Below are positions 46,771 to 54,835 of a stretch of DNA of 64,000 bases, one piece after another (position 1 is the stretch's first letter; every line of letters starts with the position of its first letter). The translations under genes were made by a program, and so were the position numbers. The DNA comes from JACKNG01 sp050184115 (GTDB lineage Bacteria; Pseudomonadota; Gammaproteobacteria; Ga0077536): contig JBFXAQ010000001.1 of NCBI GenBank assembly GCA_050184115.1, positions 1,178,001 through 1,242,000 on the forward strand, written 5' to 3'. Under the pieces are notes generated by a model that made no database searches, was not told the DNA's origin, and saw only the letters and a program-made list of their open reading frames with translations.

Positions 46771-46969
46771 CGCGAAGCTCCTGATGGCCTAGCAGCTTGT
46801 TAACGTGCGCTTGACAGCGGCCTTTGGAGCGGCAGGGAAACGAGAAGCGACCGAACGTCGAACTCGATCATCATGTGAGGGCGAACAGCCTTTCGGTTCA
46901 GCGAAACCGGATAGGACAACTTCTCGTACGCGATTGATCAAATATCTATGGTTTCCATTGAACTGCGGT

Positions 46970-47296
46970 TTACTGGAAACTCCCTTCCGATAGTCCACTT
47001 TTGGCGTCATGCATCATTGCAGACTTCCCAATGCGGATATCATTCTCGTGTACATAGGATAGGTATGCTGGGGCAAGCACGAAGTACATCGAGATAAACA
47101 GTCCGACGACTGCAAGCGCCGCCCGAGTGTAACTCTTGATCACTACCGCCAGTACCACACTTGCCAGGGCAATCGACCACGGCGCCGCCATCTCTACCCA
47201 TGCTATCCCTAATGTACAACGGTGAATAAAAGATCCTCCGGCGAAAAACCCAACAGCAAAGCTTCCCGCCGCGAAGGCTGATCTAGAAACTTTCAC
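46970..47296 (-). CDS. Small membrane protein of unknown function
   Basis: This protein of about 108 residues has three predicted membrane segments: AAGSFAVGFFAGGSF, PWSIALASVVLAVVI and AALAVVGLFISMYFVLAPAY. A hydrophilic tail (HENDIRIGKSAMMHDAKSG) follows. The frame is open to 47386, but that part runs into repeat copy C; the GTG at 47296 (VKVSRSAF) is preferred. The family is unknown, and the DNA is markedly less GC-rich than the flanks. Confidence 0.5.
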   Translation of the reverse strand: MKVSRSAFAAGSFAVGFFAGGSFIHRCTLGIAWVEMAAPWSIALASVVLAVVIKSYTRAALAVVGLFISMYFVLAPAYLSYVHENDIRIGKSAMMHDAKSGLSEGSFQ

Positions 47297-47372
47297 TTTG
47301 CCCCCGAGATCCGTGCTTCTCCAGTTCGCGAGAAGTATCCCACGAACCGTAGACACGGTTTCGTGATAAGTA

Positions 47373-47471
47373 CCGACAGACCACAATTAGGCTGTCTCGG
47401 CTAAGTTCGTAAACGTGGTCTGTCCCCGATTGTTCCCGATTGTTCGTAAACGTGGTCTGTCCCCGATTGTT
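47373..47471. repeat. GGGGACAGACC palindrome, copy C with tandemly duplicated right arm
   Basis: A decayed left arm CCGACAGACCACAATT is followed by two copies of AAACGTGGTCTGTCCCCGATTGTT (from 47411 and from 47448), a 37-base tandem duplication. It bounds the low-GC genes on the right, as copies A and B do on the left. Confidence 0.8.
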
Positions 47472-47572
47472 TGCTTTTCAAACTGTTTATTTTCGCTCAA
47501 ACCGTCAACAATCCTGACGCAGGGTATTGGCGTCGCTCGGTGTCAGAAGCGACTCGCCACAAGACGCGAATT

Positions 47573-47597
47573 GGGGACGGAGAATCAGTGCGTCCCC
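47573..47597. repeat. Short GGGGACG palindrome
   Basis: GGGGACG (47573-47579) and CGTCCCC (47591-47597) flank an 11-base loop, with ATT before and TTT after. It resembles a shorter relative of the GGGGACAGACC family. Confidence 0.5.
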
Positions 47598-47789
47598 TTT
47601 CCGCTCGGCGGTCTATCTCTGGTTGCTCTGATTACTCGCGAGGATGAACTGACCGTCGCCTGTCCTTGGTCAGTGCTTCTGCTCGGTTTCCTCGGCCGTG
47701 ACGGGCGGCACTCCGAATGCTTCCCCCGTTGCCAGATCTCTTGACCCCGCCTAGTCTTCCGCGGTCGCGCCACACGGAGTATCGACGAC

Positions 47790-48293
47790 ATGTCCATGGT
47801 CGAGTTTCTCGGCTACCTCGGCAGCTTCATCAGCTCGCTCGCGGTGGTCGCGTCGCTGATCTATCTCGCGCAGGAGATGAAGCGCTCCAATCGCCTTGCG
47901 CGGCTGTCGGCCATTGACGCGCTGCGCGATGCCACCAACCGCTTCCGCGAGGTGCTGCTGCAGGGCGACAACCTCGCGGTGTGGCTGAAGGGCATGCGCG
48001 AGCCGGACGCGATGAGCGAGGAGGAACGTTACCGCTGGGACGAACTCGGGCTCTACCTGTGGGATTCGACGCAGGCGACCTACCTGCGCGCGGTCGAACT
48101 CGAAGAGCCTTTTACCGTGCGGCGCATCGGCTACACGGTGCGTTATGCGAGCACGGGGCCGGGATTCGGACGCTGGTGGGAACCGCGGCGGGCGCGCTTT
48201 CACCCGGAGTTCGTCGCGTTCGTCGATACGCACATGGGCCAGCCGATCGACGGCCTCGAACCGCTGCGCACGCGCAAGGCGCCGCGGATCTGA
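47790..48293 (+). CDS. Membrane-anchored protein of unknown function (DUF6082-like)
   Basis: This 167-residue protein has one N-terminal membrane helix (FLGYLGSFISSLAVVASLIYLA) followed by a helical cytoplasmic region (QEMKRSNRLARLSAIDALRD). A compact tail contains GPGFGRWWEPRRARFHPEFV. This layout is common in an uncharacterised group found in marine and soil proteobacteria. GC and codon use return to the chromosomal norm here, so it marks the right edge of the island. The function is unknown. Confidence 0.7.
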   Translation: MSMVEFLGYLGSFISSLAVVASLIYLAQEMKRSNRLARLSAIDALRDATNRFREVLLQGDNLAVWLKGMREPDAMSEEERYRWDELGLYLWDSTQATYLRAVELEEPFTVRRIGYTVRYASTGPGFGRWWEPRRARFHPEFVAFVDTHMGQPIDGLEPLRTRKAPRI

Positions 48294-48310
48294 CCGGCGG
48301 GCGAAGCCGC

Positions 48311-48339
48311 CTGCCGGTCGTGGCCATGGCGTCTATAAT
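48311..48339 (+). promoter_or_regulatory. Sigma-70-like promoter of the DUF454 gene
   Basis: TATAAT (48334-48339) matches the -10 consensus perfectly, with CTGCCG 17 bases upstream as a weak -35. The DUF454 start at 48401 lies about 55 bases beyond the expected transcription start. Confidence 0.45.
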
Positions 48340-48400
48340 CGACCGGCGCCGCCGCGCCGCGCTCAAGCCTGGCGCCGCGCGGTCCGCTAACGTGCAGACC

Positions 48401-48811
48401 ATGAACGCATCGCCTACGCCATCGACCCTCGTCCGTCACCTCCTGATGGTGGCCGGGGTCGGTCTGTTCGCCATCGGCTTCGTCGGCATCTTCCTGCCGG
48501 TGCTGCCGACGACGGTGTTCTGGATCGGTGCCGTGGTGTGCTTTTCGAAGAGCTGCCCCGAACTCGAGGCGCGCATCCTCGCCCACCCGCGTTATGGCCG
48601 GCCCATCCGCGATTTCCGCGAGCACGGCGTGATCTGCCGCGCCGGCAAGCGCGCCGCGCTGGCCTCGATGCTGATCTCGGCCGTGATTACCACCGTTCTC
48701 GTGCACTCCGATGCCGTGCGCCTGTTGGTGGCGAGCATTCTGCTCGCCGTTGCCGCCTACGTCGCGACGCGGCCCGAACAGGCATTGGTCCTCGAAGCCG
48801 ACACGCGCTGA
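48401..48811 (+). CDS. DUF454 (YbaN-type) inner-membrane protein
   Basis: This 136-residue protein has about three to four membrane helices and the DUF454 signature: GVGLFAIGFVGIFLPVLPTT early, then CFSKSCPELEARILAHPRYG and the loop PIRDFREHGVI. E. coli YbaN is the best-known member, of uncertain role, and some are linked to heme uptake. Start ATG 48401 agrees with the family length. It is preceded by a TATAAT box. Confidence 0.88.
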   Translation: MNASPTPSTLVRHLLMVAGVGLFAIGFVGIFLPVLPTTVFWIGAVVCFSKSCPELEARILAHPRYGRPIRDFREHGVICRAGKRAALASMLISAVITTVLVHSDAVRLLVASILLAVAAYVATRPEQALVLEADTR

Positions 48812-48996
48812 CGCCGTACGGTCCAGGTCCGGCTGACGCGGACCCCACGCAAACTTCCGACCACCCGCCGGCCATTTGGCCCCAGGCGGCCGGCCCGTCA
48901 CCGCCGAGTGTGCCCTGCCCGGATGCAACGACCCGCATGGCATGATTGCCGCGGCCCGCCCATGGGTCGCCGCGTCATCGCCAGAGGAGTCCCCGC

Positions 48997-49551
48997 ATGC
49001 GTTTGTCCAAGCCCCGTCTCGCACCGCTCGCACCGGAACAATGGAGCCCGGAGGTCGCCGACATCATGGCGCCCTTCGTCGCCGCCGGTACCGACCACAA
49101 TGTCTTCCGCACCATGGCGAACTACCCGGCACTGATGCGCCGCTGGCTGGTCTTCGCCAACCACGTGCTGATGAAGTCGAGCCTGCCGCCGCGCGAGCGC
49201 GAGCTGGTCATCCTGCGCATCGGTTACCTGTGTCGCGCGGGTTACGAGTGGGGGCAGCACGTCGTCATTGCGCGTCGTTGCGGGTTGGACGAAGTGGGCA
49301 TCGCGAGTGCGAAGAGCGGACCGACGACGCCAGGCATCTCGGCACTCGACCGCCTGCTGCTCCAGGCCACCGATGAACTCCACGCCGATGCCTTCATCAC
49401 CGACGAGACCTGGAACGCGCTGGCCACGCACCTCTCCAGCGAGCAGCTGATGGACCTCGTCTTCGCCGTCGGCCAGTACAACCTGGTATCGATGGCCCTG
49501 AACAGTTTCGGCGTGCAACTCGACGACGGTCTGCCCGGCTGGGAGGACTGA
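48997..49551 (+). CDS. Carboxymuconolactone decarboxylase-like (AhpD-fold) protein
   Basis: This 184-residue protein has the AhpD/CMD fold. The core helix pair is LPPRERELVILRIGYLCRAG followed by YEWGQHVVIARRCGL. The CxxC pair of true AhpD peroxidase partners is missing, so it belongs to the non-redox CMD branch. A strong ribosome site AGAGGAG precedes ATG 48997. The role is probably in aromatic or unknown catabolism; no aromatic pathway genes are adjacent. Confidence 0.85.
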   Translation: MRLSKPRLAPLAPEQWSPEVADIMAPFVAAGTDHNVFRTMANYPALMRRWLVFANHVLMKSSLPPRERELVILRIGYLCRAGYEWGQHVVIARRCGLDEVGIASAKSGPTTPGISALDRLLLQATDELHADAFITDETWNALATHLSSEQLMDLVFAVGQYNLVSMALNSFGVQLDDGLPGWED

Positions 49552-49644
49552 CGGTCGCCTGCCAGTCAGGTCGGCGCGGCGGTGCGTCGCCGCCGCGAGA
49601 AAATGGGTACCCTGTACCGGTTGCGAACGGGTACCGGGCTCGCC

Positions 49645-49881
49645 CTATTTGGCGTGGGCGCCGTCGCAGAGCGGTTGCTTGCCCGTCGCCTTGCAGCCGC
49701 AGAAGAACACCTTGCGGGTCTCGGTCGCCTCGTACTTGACCGGCGTGAAGGCGGTGCCGGCGTGGGAGCCGTCGCAGAACGGTTGCTTGCCGCTGCGCCC
49801 GCAGCTGCACCACCAGTAGTTCTTGCCGGCTTCGACGTCGATGCCGAACGGGGTGTCGGCGGCGCGTACGGGATCGCTCAT
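49645..49881 (-). CDS. CDGSH iron-sulfur domain protein (two CDGSH motifs)
   Basis: This is a 78-residue protein with two CDGSH iron-sulfur motifs, CSCGRSGKQPFCDGSH and CGCKATGKQPLCDGAH. Each supplies three cysteines and one histidine for a [2Fe-2S] cluster. Such MitoNEET-like small proteins take part in redox or iron-sulfur handling. Starting at ATG 49881 gives the standard length; the extension to 49950 lacks homology. It is followed by a convergent gene. Confidence 0.93.
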   Translation of the reverse strand: MSDPVRAADTPFGIDVEAGKNYWWCSCGRSGKQPFCDGSHAGTAFTPVKYEATETRKVFFCGCKATGKQPLCDGAHAK

Positions 49882-49956
49882 GTCCTGCTCCTTAGTCGGG
49901 GTGGTTGCCTTCACGCGGCGGCGGAACGCCACCGCCGCGCATTGTGGCATGAGGGG

Positions 49957-50526
49957 CTACTTGCGGATGCCCTCGATGCCGAGTTCGAGCTGGACCGTCG
50001 TCGCGGCCGGGCCGAGGTCGTAGTCGAGGCCGAAGTCGGCGCGGGTCATGGTGTAGGTGCCGTGGAAACCGGCGCGGTAGCCGCCCCAGGGATCCTCGCC
50101 CTCGCCGATCTTCTCGACCGGGATCTCGATGGTCTTCTCGACGCCGTGGAAATTGAGCACGCCGGTCAGCACGCCGCGTTCGGCGTCACCCTGGTAGCCG
50201 GTGCTGGTGAAGGTGGCCTTGGGGAAGGTCTCCACGCCGAGGAAGTCGGCGCTGCGCAGGTGCTTGTCGCGCTCGGCGTGGTTGGAGTCGATCGAGGTGA
50301 CGTCGATGGTCAGCGCGACCCGGCTGGCGGTCGGATTGGCGGCATCGTATTGCAGGCTGCCTTCGAGGGCGTTGAAGCGCCCGTAGAGCCAGCTGTAGCC
50401 GAGGTGCTGGACGCGGAACTCGACGAAGGAATGGGTCGGGTCGAGGGTGTATTCCGCGGCGGCGAGCGGCGCGGACGCCCCCGTCAGGGTGAGGGCGAGC
50501 AGCAGGCCTTGATACGGGGATCGCAT
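49957..50526 (-). CDS. YceI family periplasmic protein
   Basis: This is a 189-residue lipocalin-like YceI protein with a signal peptide (residues 1-24, cut after PLAAA). The mature part begins EYTLDPTHSFVEFRVQHLGY, and NFHGVEKTIEIPVEKIG and FGLDYDLGPAATTVQLEL follow. Members bind polyisoprenoids or quinones in the periplasm. Its start lies inside the end of the DODA dioxygenase gene (43-base overlap), so the two are cotranscribed. Confidence 0.93.
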   Translation of the reverse strand: MRSPYQGLLLALTLTGASAPLAAAEYTLDPTHSFVEFRVQHLGYSWLYGRFNALEGSLQYDAANPTASRVALTIDVTSIDSNHAERDKHLRSADFLGVETFPKATFTSTGYQGDAERGVLTGVLNFHGVEKTIEIPVEKIGEGEDPWGGYRAGFHGTYTMTRADFGLDYDLGPAATTVQLELGIEGIRK

Positions 50527-51374
50527 GTCGATGTCTCCTTGGCTGAGGTGGATGTGCGCGTTCCGGCAGCCCGGCGCAGGGCGGGTTCGAAGCGGTAGGC
50601 GTCCATGGCGATGGCGCCGAGCAGAATTTCGTGGTGCAGGCGGTGGCCACGCCAGTCCTCGCCGGCGGCACCGGCGCAGACGTGCAGCGGCAGCAGGTGT
50701 TCCTCGCTCGGGTGGGCGCGCAGCGCGTGGGGCGCGCGTTCGCGCCACGCCACCAGGGCCTCGGTATCGCCGGCTTCGATCGCCGTCGCCATCCAGTGAC
50801 AGAAGTCGCCGGCATAATCGAGGGGAACGACGTCGCCGCCGCGGTGCAGGCCTCGCACGTCGCCGAGGTTGTGCGTCATTGCGCCCGATCCGAGGATCAA
50901 CACACCCTCCTCGCGCAGGGGCGCCAGCGCGCGACCGAGGCGCCAGTGGTAGGCGGCGTCGTGGTTCGGGCAGACGGCGAGCTGGGTAACCGGGATGTCG
51001 TGTTCCGGGTACATCAGGCGCAGCGGGATCCAGGCGCCGTGATCGAGACCGCGGGCCGGATCGCTGATCAGCGGAACGTCGGCCGCGGCGCACAATTGCT
51101 CGATGCGGCGGGCCACGCTCGGTGCGCCCGGTGCCGGGTAGTGCAGGGCGTACAGCGCTTCCGGAAAGCCGTAGAAGTCGTGGATGGTCGGTGGCCGCAA
51201 GCTCGACAGCACGGCCGGGCAGCTGCACTCCCAATGCCCCGAAACGACGACGATGGCGCGTGGCCGCGGCAGGTTGGCGCCGAGGCCGGCGAGAAAACGT
51301 CGGCTCGCACTGTCCTCGGTGGCGATGGTCGGCGCGCCATGCGAGACGAATACGCTGGGCAGGGACTCGGACAT
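50484..51374 (-). CDS. DODA-type (LigB superfamily) extradiol ring-cleavage dioxygenase
   Basis: This is a 296-residue LigB-family protein resembling 4,5-DOPA dioxygenase (YgiD). Metal histidines lie in PSVFVSHGAPT, TIHDFYGFPE and HNLGD (SGAMTHNLGDVRG), with GLDHGAWIPL as a further conserved part. The natural substrate in bacteria is unclear. The last 30 residues (SAKETSTCDPRIKACC) overlap the YceI gene and may not be needed. It diverges from a LysR gene, with a perfect palindrome in between. Confidence 0.9.
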   Translation of the reverse strand: MSESLPSVFVSHGAPTIATEDSASRRFLAGLGANLPRPRAIVVVSGHWECSCPAVLSSLRPPTIHDFYGFPEALYALHYPAPGAPSVARRIEQLCAAADVPLISDPARGLDHGAWIPLRLMYPEHDIPVTQLAVCPNHDAAYHWRLGRALAPLREEGVLILGSGAMTHNLGDVRGLHRGGDVVPLDYAGDFCHWMATAIEAGDTEALVAWRERAPHALRAHPSEEHLLPLHVCAGAAGEDWRGHRLHHEILLGAIAMDAYRFEPALRRAAGTRTSTSAKETSTCDPRIKACCSPSP

Positions 51375-51431
51375 GCCTGCAGACTCCGGCGGCGGTGAGC
51401 GAGGCCCGGCATTATTCGAGGCATTCAATCC

Positions 51432-51467
51432 AGAGACAATCAATTAGAATCGAAATTGATTGTCTCT
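51432..51467. promoter_or_regulatory. Perfect 14-bp inverted repeat between DODA dioxygenase and LysR genes
   Basis: AGAGACAATCAATT (51432-51445) and AATTGATTGTCTCT (51454-51467) are perfect inverted arms with an 8-base spacer. The site lies in the 105-bp divergent region and is AT-rich against a GC-rich genome. It is the expected operator for the LysR-type regulator that starts 13 bases further on. Confidence 0.75.
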
Positions 51468-51479
51468 TATTTTGGAACA

Positions 51480-52385
51480 ATGACAATGGACAAGCTGGCC
51501 GCAATGCAGTGCTTCGACCAGGTCGCGGCGAGCGGCAGCTTCTCGGCAGCGGCGCGCCAACTCGGCCGCTCCAAGGCTGCCGTGAGCCGGCTGGTCGGCG
51601 AACTCGAGGCTGAACTCGGCGTGCAGCTGCTGGTGCGCACGACCCGCCAGGTCCGCCTGACCGAGGCCGGCCTGGGCTACCGTGAACGCTGCCGGCAGCT
51701 GCTCGCCGACCTCGCGGACCTCGAGTCCCGCGTGCGACGGGACGACGCAGCCCTGGACGGGCTGCTACGCATCACCGCCCCGCGCACCTTCGCGGAACTC
51801 CACCTCGCGCCGTTCGTCCAGCACTTCCGCGATCGTCACCCGGGGCTGGTCCTCGAACTGGTCCTGTCCGATGCCTACGTCGACCTCGTGCAGGAGGCGA
51901 CCGACGTCGCCATCCGCGTTGGCGCGCTGGAGGATTCGACCCTCGTCGCCCGCCGGCTCGCGGTCACCCGCGTGGTGTGCTGCGCGGCGCCGGCCTATTT
52001 CGCGCGGCACGGGCGGCCGCAAAGGGTGCAGGAGCTCCAGGATCACGTGCTCATCGCCGACACCAACATCCGCCAGCCCGGCCAGTGGCGTTTCGCGGGC
52101 GGCGAGACCCTGCGCGTGCAGGGGCGTGTGCAGGTCAACAGTGCGCTGTTCGTGCGCGAGCTCCTGTTGCAGGGGCACGGCATCGGCATGGTGCCCGAAT
52201 TCGTCATCGCGGCGGCGCTGGCGGACGCGCGACTCGAAGCGCTGCCCTTCGTCTACGAGCCGCGCGAACTCGGTGTCTACGCGCTCTACCCGCGCCGCCG
52301 CCACCTGTCGACCCGCCTGCGTGCGCTGGTCGACGCCCTGGTCGACTGGTTCGCCGCCGGCCTGCAGGTGCCGCGAGCGCCCTGA
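51480..52385 (+). CDS. LysR-family transcriptional regulator
   Basis: This is a 301-residue LysR regulator. The N-terminal winged helix covers about residues 5-62 (FDQVAASGSFSAAARQLGRS, KAAVSRLVGELEAELGVQLL). The effector domain has TAPRTFAELHLAPFVQHFRD and VAIRVGALEDSTLVARRLA, placing it in the CrgA/PtxR-like branch. ATG 51480 or ATG 51486 (MDKLAAM) are both acceptable starts. It is divergent from the DODA dioxygenase gene and presumably controls it through the palindrome at 51432-51467. Confidence 0.93.
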   Translation: MTMDKLAAMQCFDQVAASGSFSAAARQLGRSKAAVSRLVGELEAELGVQLLVRTTRQVRLTEAGLGYRERCRQLLADLADLESRVRRDDAALDGLLRITAPRTFAELHLAPFVQHFRDRHPGLVLELVLSDAYVDLVQEATDVAIRVGALEDSTLVARRLAVTRVVCCAAPAYFARHGRPQRVQELQDHVLIADTNIRQPGQWRFAGGETLRVQGRVQVNSALFVRELLLQGHGIGMVPEFVIAAALADARLEALPFVYEPRELGVYALYPRRRHLSTRLRALVDALVDWFAAGLQVPRAP

Positions 52386-52393
52386 CTGGCCGC

Positions 52394-53614
52394 TCAGCTG
52401 CAAAGCAACGGCCGCGCGAGGCTCGCCACCACGCACCAGGCCACCACGACGAGGGCACTGCGCTGCCAGCGCCACAACAAGGCGAAGCCGATGCCACTGA
52501 CAATGGCGTCGCCGACATCGGCGATGCCGCGCGTCCACAGCGGGTCGTACAGCGCTGCGGCGAGCAGGCCGACGACCGCCGCGTTGATCCCGGCCACCGC
52601 GCCGGCGGCGCGCGGGTGGCGGGTGACGCGGTGCCACAGCGGCAGCAGGCCGGCGAGCAGCAGCAGCCCGGGCGCGAACAGTGCGACGAAGGCGAGCACG
52701 GCGCCCGGCAGCCCGCCCAGCGGCGGCGGCAGGCTGGCGCCGAGGAAGGCGGCGAAGCTGAACAGGGGCCCCGGTACGGCCTGCGCCGCGCCGTAGCCGG
52801 CGACGAAGGTCGCCGGCGTGACCCAGCCCGGGGTGACGACGCTCGCTTCGAGCAAGGGCAGGACGACGTGACCGCCGCCGAACACGAGAGCGCCGGCGCG
52901 GTAGAAGGCCGCGGCAATCGCGGCAACGGGATCGTCTGCGGCGAGCCAGGGCAGGCCGACCAGGAGCACGGCGAACAGCGCCAGCGCCAGCGCCGGCCAG
53001 GCGTGGCGGGCGGCCGGTGGGCGGCTGAGCGGGCGTGGCGGCGTGAGTCCGCGCAGCAGCAGGCTGCCGATGAGGGCAGCGGCGCCGATCGCGGCGAGCT
53101 GAGCCCAGGCTCTGCCGCCGACGACGAGCGCGGCGGTGGTCGCGAGCGCGAGCACCCGGCGCAGACCGTCGGGACAGAGCTGACGCGCCATGCCGACGAG
53201 GCCGTGGGCGACGACCGCCACGGCGACGAGTTCGAGGCCGTGCAGGGCGGTGCTCATGGCAACGCCGCCGAGGCGCGGCAGGGCGAGGGCGAAAGCGGTC
53301 ATCAGGAGCCACGACGGCGCGCTGAAGGCGAGCCACGCGGCCAGCGCGCCGCGCCAGCCGGCGCGCAGCCAGCCGAGGCCGCAACCGAGCTGGCTGCTGG
53401 CCGGGCCGGGCAGGAACTGGCACAGCGCGAGCAGGGTGGCGTAGTCCTCGCCGCTGACCCAGGCGCGCTTCTCGACCAGTTCGCGCCGGTAATAGCCGAG
53501 ATGGGCGAGCGGCCCGCCGAAGGAGGTCAGGCCGAGCGCGAGGAACACGCGGAAGACCTCGCCGGCGCGCCCGCCACCAGTGGCCGGCAGGCCATCGTCC
53601 GGCGCCTCGTTCAA
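52394..53614 (-). CDS. chrA: Chromate transporter (ChrA, two-domain)
   Basis: This is a 406-residue ChrA-family inner-membrane protein with two CHR domains. The first has FLALGLTSFGGPLAHLGYYR and ALCQFLPGPASSQLGCGLG; the second has AGALVFGGGHVVLPLLEA and GYGAAQAVPGPLFSFAAFLG. About ten membrane helices are expected. It exports chromate, probably in exchange with sulfate. It is last in a four-gene operon and overlaps the methyltransferase gene by four bases. Confidence 0.93.
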   Translation of the reverse strand: MNEAPDDGLPATGGGRAGEVFRVFLALGLTSFGGPLAHLGYYRRELVEKRAWVSGEDYATLLALCQFLPGPASSQLGCGLGWLRAGWRGALAAWLAFSAPSWLLMTAFALALPRLGGVAMSTALHGLELVAVAVVAHGLVGMARQLCPDGLRRVLALATTAALVVGGRAWAQLAAIGAAALIGSLLLRGLTPPRPLSRPPAARHAWPALALALFAVLLVGLPWLAADDPVAAIAAAFYRAGALVFGGGHVVLPLLEASVVTPGWVTPATFVAGYGAAQAVPGPLFSFAAFLGASLPPPLGGLPGAVLAFVALFAPGLLLLAGLLPLWHRVTRHPRAAGAVAGINAAVVGLLAAALYDPLWTRGIADVGDAIVSGIGFALLWRWQRSALVVVAWCVVASLARPLLCS

Positions 53615-54462
53615 GCAGGCCCGCCGCGCAGCACCTGGCGGCGACTCGGCAGGCGTTCCCAGGCTGGCGCCAGCCAGGTTGCGCCGACGTCGAGTTGCGC
53701 GGCGAGCGCGCGGGCGCGCTCACGGCGCGTGCGTTCGCCCGGCGGCCGGCGCGGTGCGGCCAGCACCACCACGTTGCCGTGGTCGGCGACCGGCGCCAGC
53801 ACCACCCACTCGAAAGCCTGACGCAGGGCGACGAGTATCTCGACCAGTTCGCTCTCGGCGGTCGGCGAGGCGTTCAGCACGAAGACGCCGCCGCGCGCGA
53901 GGCGGCGCTCGCAATCGGCGTAGAACCAGGGATCGAAGAGGCAGTCCGGGTGGTGCTCGCCGTCGAAAATGTCGCACAGCACGAGGTCGAAGCGGATCTC
54001 GTCGTCCGCGTCGGCGAGCCACTCGGCGGCATCCGCGATACGGGGTTCGATACCTGCCGGCAGCGCAAAGTGGCGCCGCGCGAGTTCGACCAGCACCCGG
54101 CTGCGCTCGACGGCGGTGACCGCGCACGCCGGCAGGCGGGCGGCGAAGAAGCGCTCGAAGCTGCCGCAGCCCGCACCGAGGTCGAGCATGCGCGTCGGCA
54201 AGCCGCACCAGGTCAGCGCGGACAGCATGGTGAGCTGGTTGGGCAGGACGATGGCACTGGGCTCGTCGACCCGCATCATCGATTGGGGGAAGCGGCCGCC
54301 GACGCTGAACCAGCGCAAGCTGGCCGCCTCGCGAATCTCGACGGTGTGGCCGCCGGCGCGTCCGCGATGGAGGCGGCTGGCGTCACGGGCCGGGCCGGCG
54401 AGGAAGTCGCCGAGGTGGAAGGGTGCGGACCCATCCGGCAAGTCGTGCGCCTTCATCGGCAC
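53611..54462 (-). CDS. Spermidine-synthase-like / class I SAM methyltransferase
   Basis: This 283-residue protein has the Rossmann methyltransferase fold of spermidine-synthase-like proteins. The SAM motif is MLDLGAGCGSFERFFA, with the acidic loop AVERSRVLVELARRHFALP and FDLVLCDIFDGEHHP following. No polyamine-specific motif is evident, so methyl or aminopropyl transfer cannot be decided. It overlaps chrA by four bases and lies 31 bases after the small membrane protein. Confidence 0.75.
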   Translation of the reverse strand: MPMKAHDLPDGSAPFHLGDFLAGPARDASRLHRGRAGGHTVEIREAASLRWFSVGGRFPQSMMRVDEPSAIVLPNQLTMLSALTWCGLPTRMLDLGAGCGSFERFFAARLPACAVTAVERSRVLVELARRHFALPAGIEPRIADAAEWLADADDEIRFDLVLCDIFDGEHHPDCLFDPWFYADCERRLARGGVFVLNASPTAESELVEILVALRQAFEWVVLAPVADHGNVVVLAAPRRPPGERTRRERARALAAQLDVGATWLAPAWERLPSRRQVLRGGPA

Positions 54463-54493
54463 GGTGACCGTGGGCGCCAGGCCGGCGACGCGC

Positions 54494-54835
54494 TCAGGCC
54501 AGCACGCCGCCGATCAGCGCCCCGACCAGCAAGGGCCCGAGCTGCAGCAGGACCAGCAGGAGTCCGCTCATGCCGGCGAGCAGGCCGAACACCGGCATGC
54601 CGCTGAGCGCCGTGGCGATGAAGGCCAGTGCGAGGCCGAAGACCAGCCCCGGCAACACCGCGGCGAGGAGCCCTGCGCCGATGCCGCCGGCCTTCATGCC
54701 GCCGACGATGCCGGCGACGAAGGCGCCGATGCCGGGCAGCCAGAACAGCAGCAACGAGACCAGGAACATCCACAACATGCCGGACAACACGCTGCCGCGC
54801 GGCCCGTGCCGCCCGGGAAGCGGGGCTTCAGGCAC
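54494..54835 (-). CDS. Small membrane protein of unknown function
   Basis: This 113-residue, highly hydrophobic protein has three predicted membrane helices: SGMLWMFLVSLLLFWLPG, GLLAAVLPGLVFGLALAFIA and LSGLLLVLLQLGPLLVGALI. A glycine-rich loop AGIVGGMKAGGIGAG lies between the first two. It overlaps the Ddn-like gene by eight bases and precedes the methyltransferase. No family recognised. Confidence 0.6.
   Translation of the reverse strand: MPEAPLPGRHGPRGSVLSGMLWMFLVSLLLFWLPGIGAFVAGIVGGMKAGGIGAGLLAAVLPGLVFGLALAFIATALSGMPVFGLLAGMSGLLLVLLQLGPLLVGALIGGVLA

Larger units (their letters stand above)
47297..47789. other. 493-bp intergenic region with repeats, no supported gene
   Basis: Besides repeat copy C (47373-47471) and the short palindrome at 47573-47597, I see no convincing gene. 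A 109-codon plus-strand frame (47415-47744) begins inside the repeat and lacks protein character. The stretch 47600-47750 might be a decayed transposon end, which I cannot confirm. Confidence 0.4.

Noticed and set aside
46789..47010. Overlapping small frames on both strands (62 and 73 codons).
   Set aside because: They mirror each other over the same 200 bases, have no ribosome site and no protein-like hydrophobicity. The sequence may be part of a repeated non-coding element, which I cannot verify.
45538..47372. Integron cassette array with attC sites.
   Set aside because: The genes look cassette-like, but I found no integrase and no convincing paired core sites. GTTAAC near 46798-46803 does not fit the attC core pattern. 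The GGGGACAGACC repeats explain the boundaries better.
47415..47744. A 109-codon plus-strand frame.
   Set aside because: Its start lies in the palindromic repeat and its translation is cysteine- and serine-rich without a domain. It may be the edge of a decayed mobile element.
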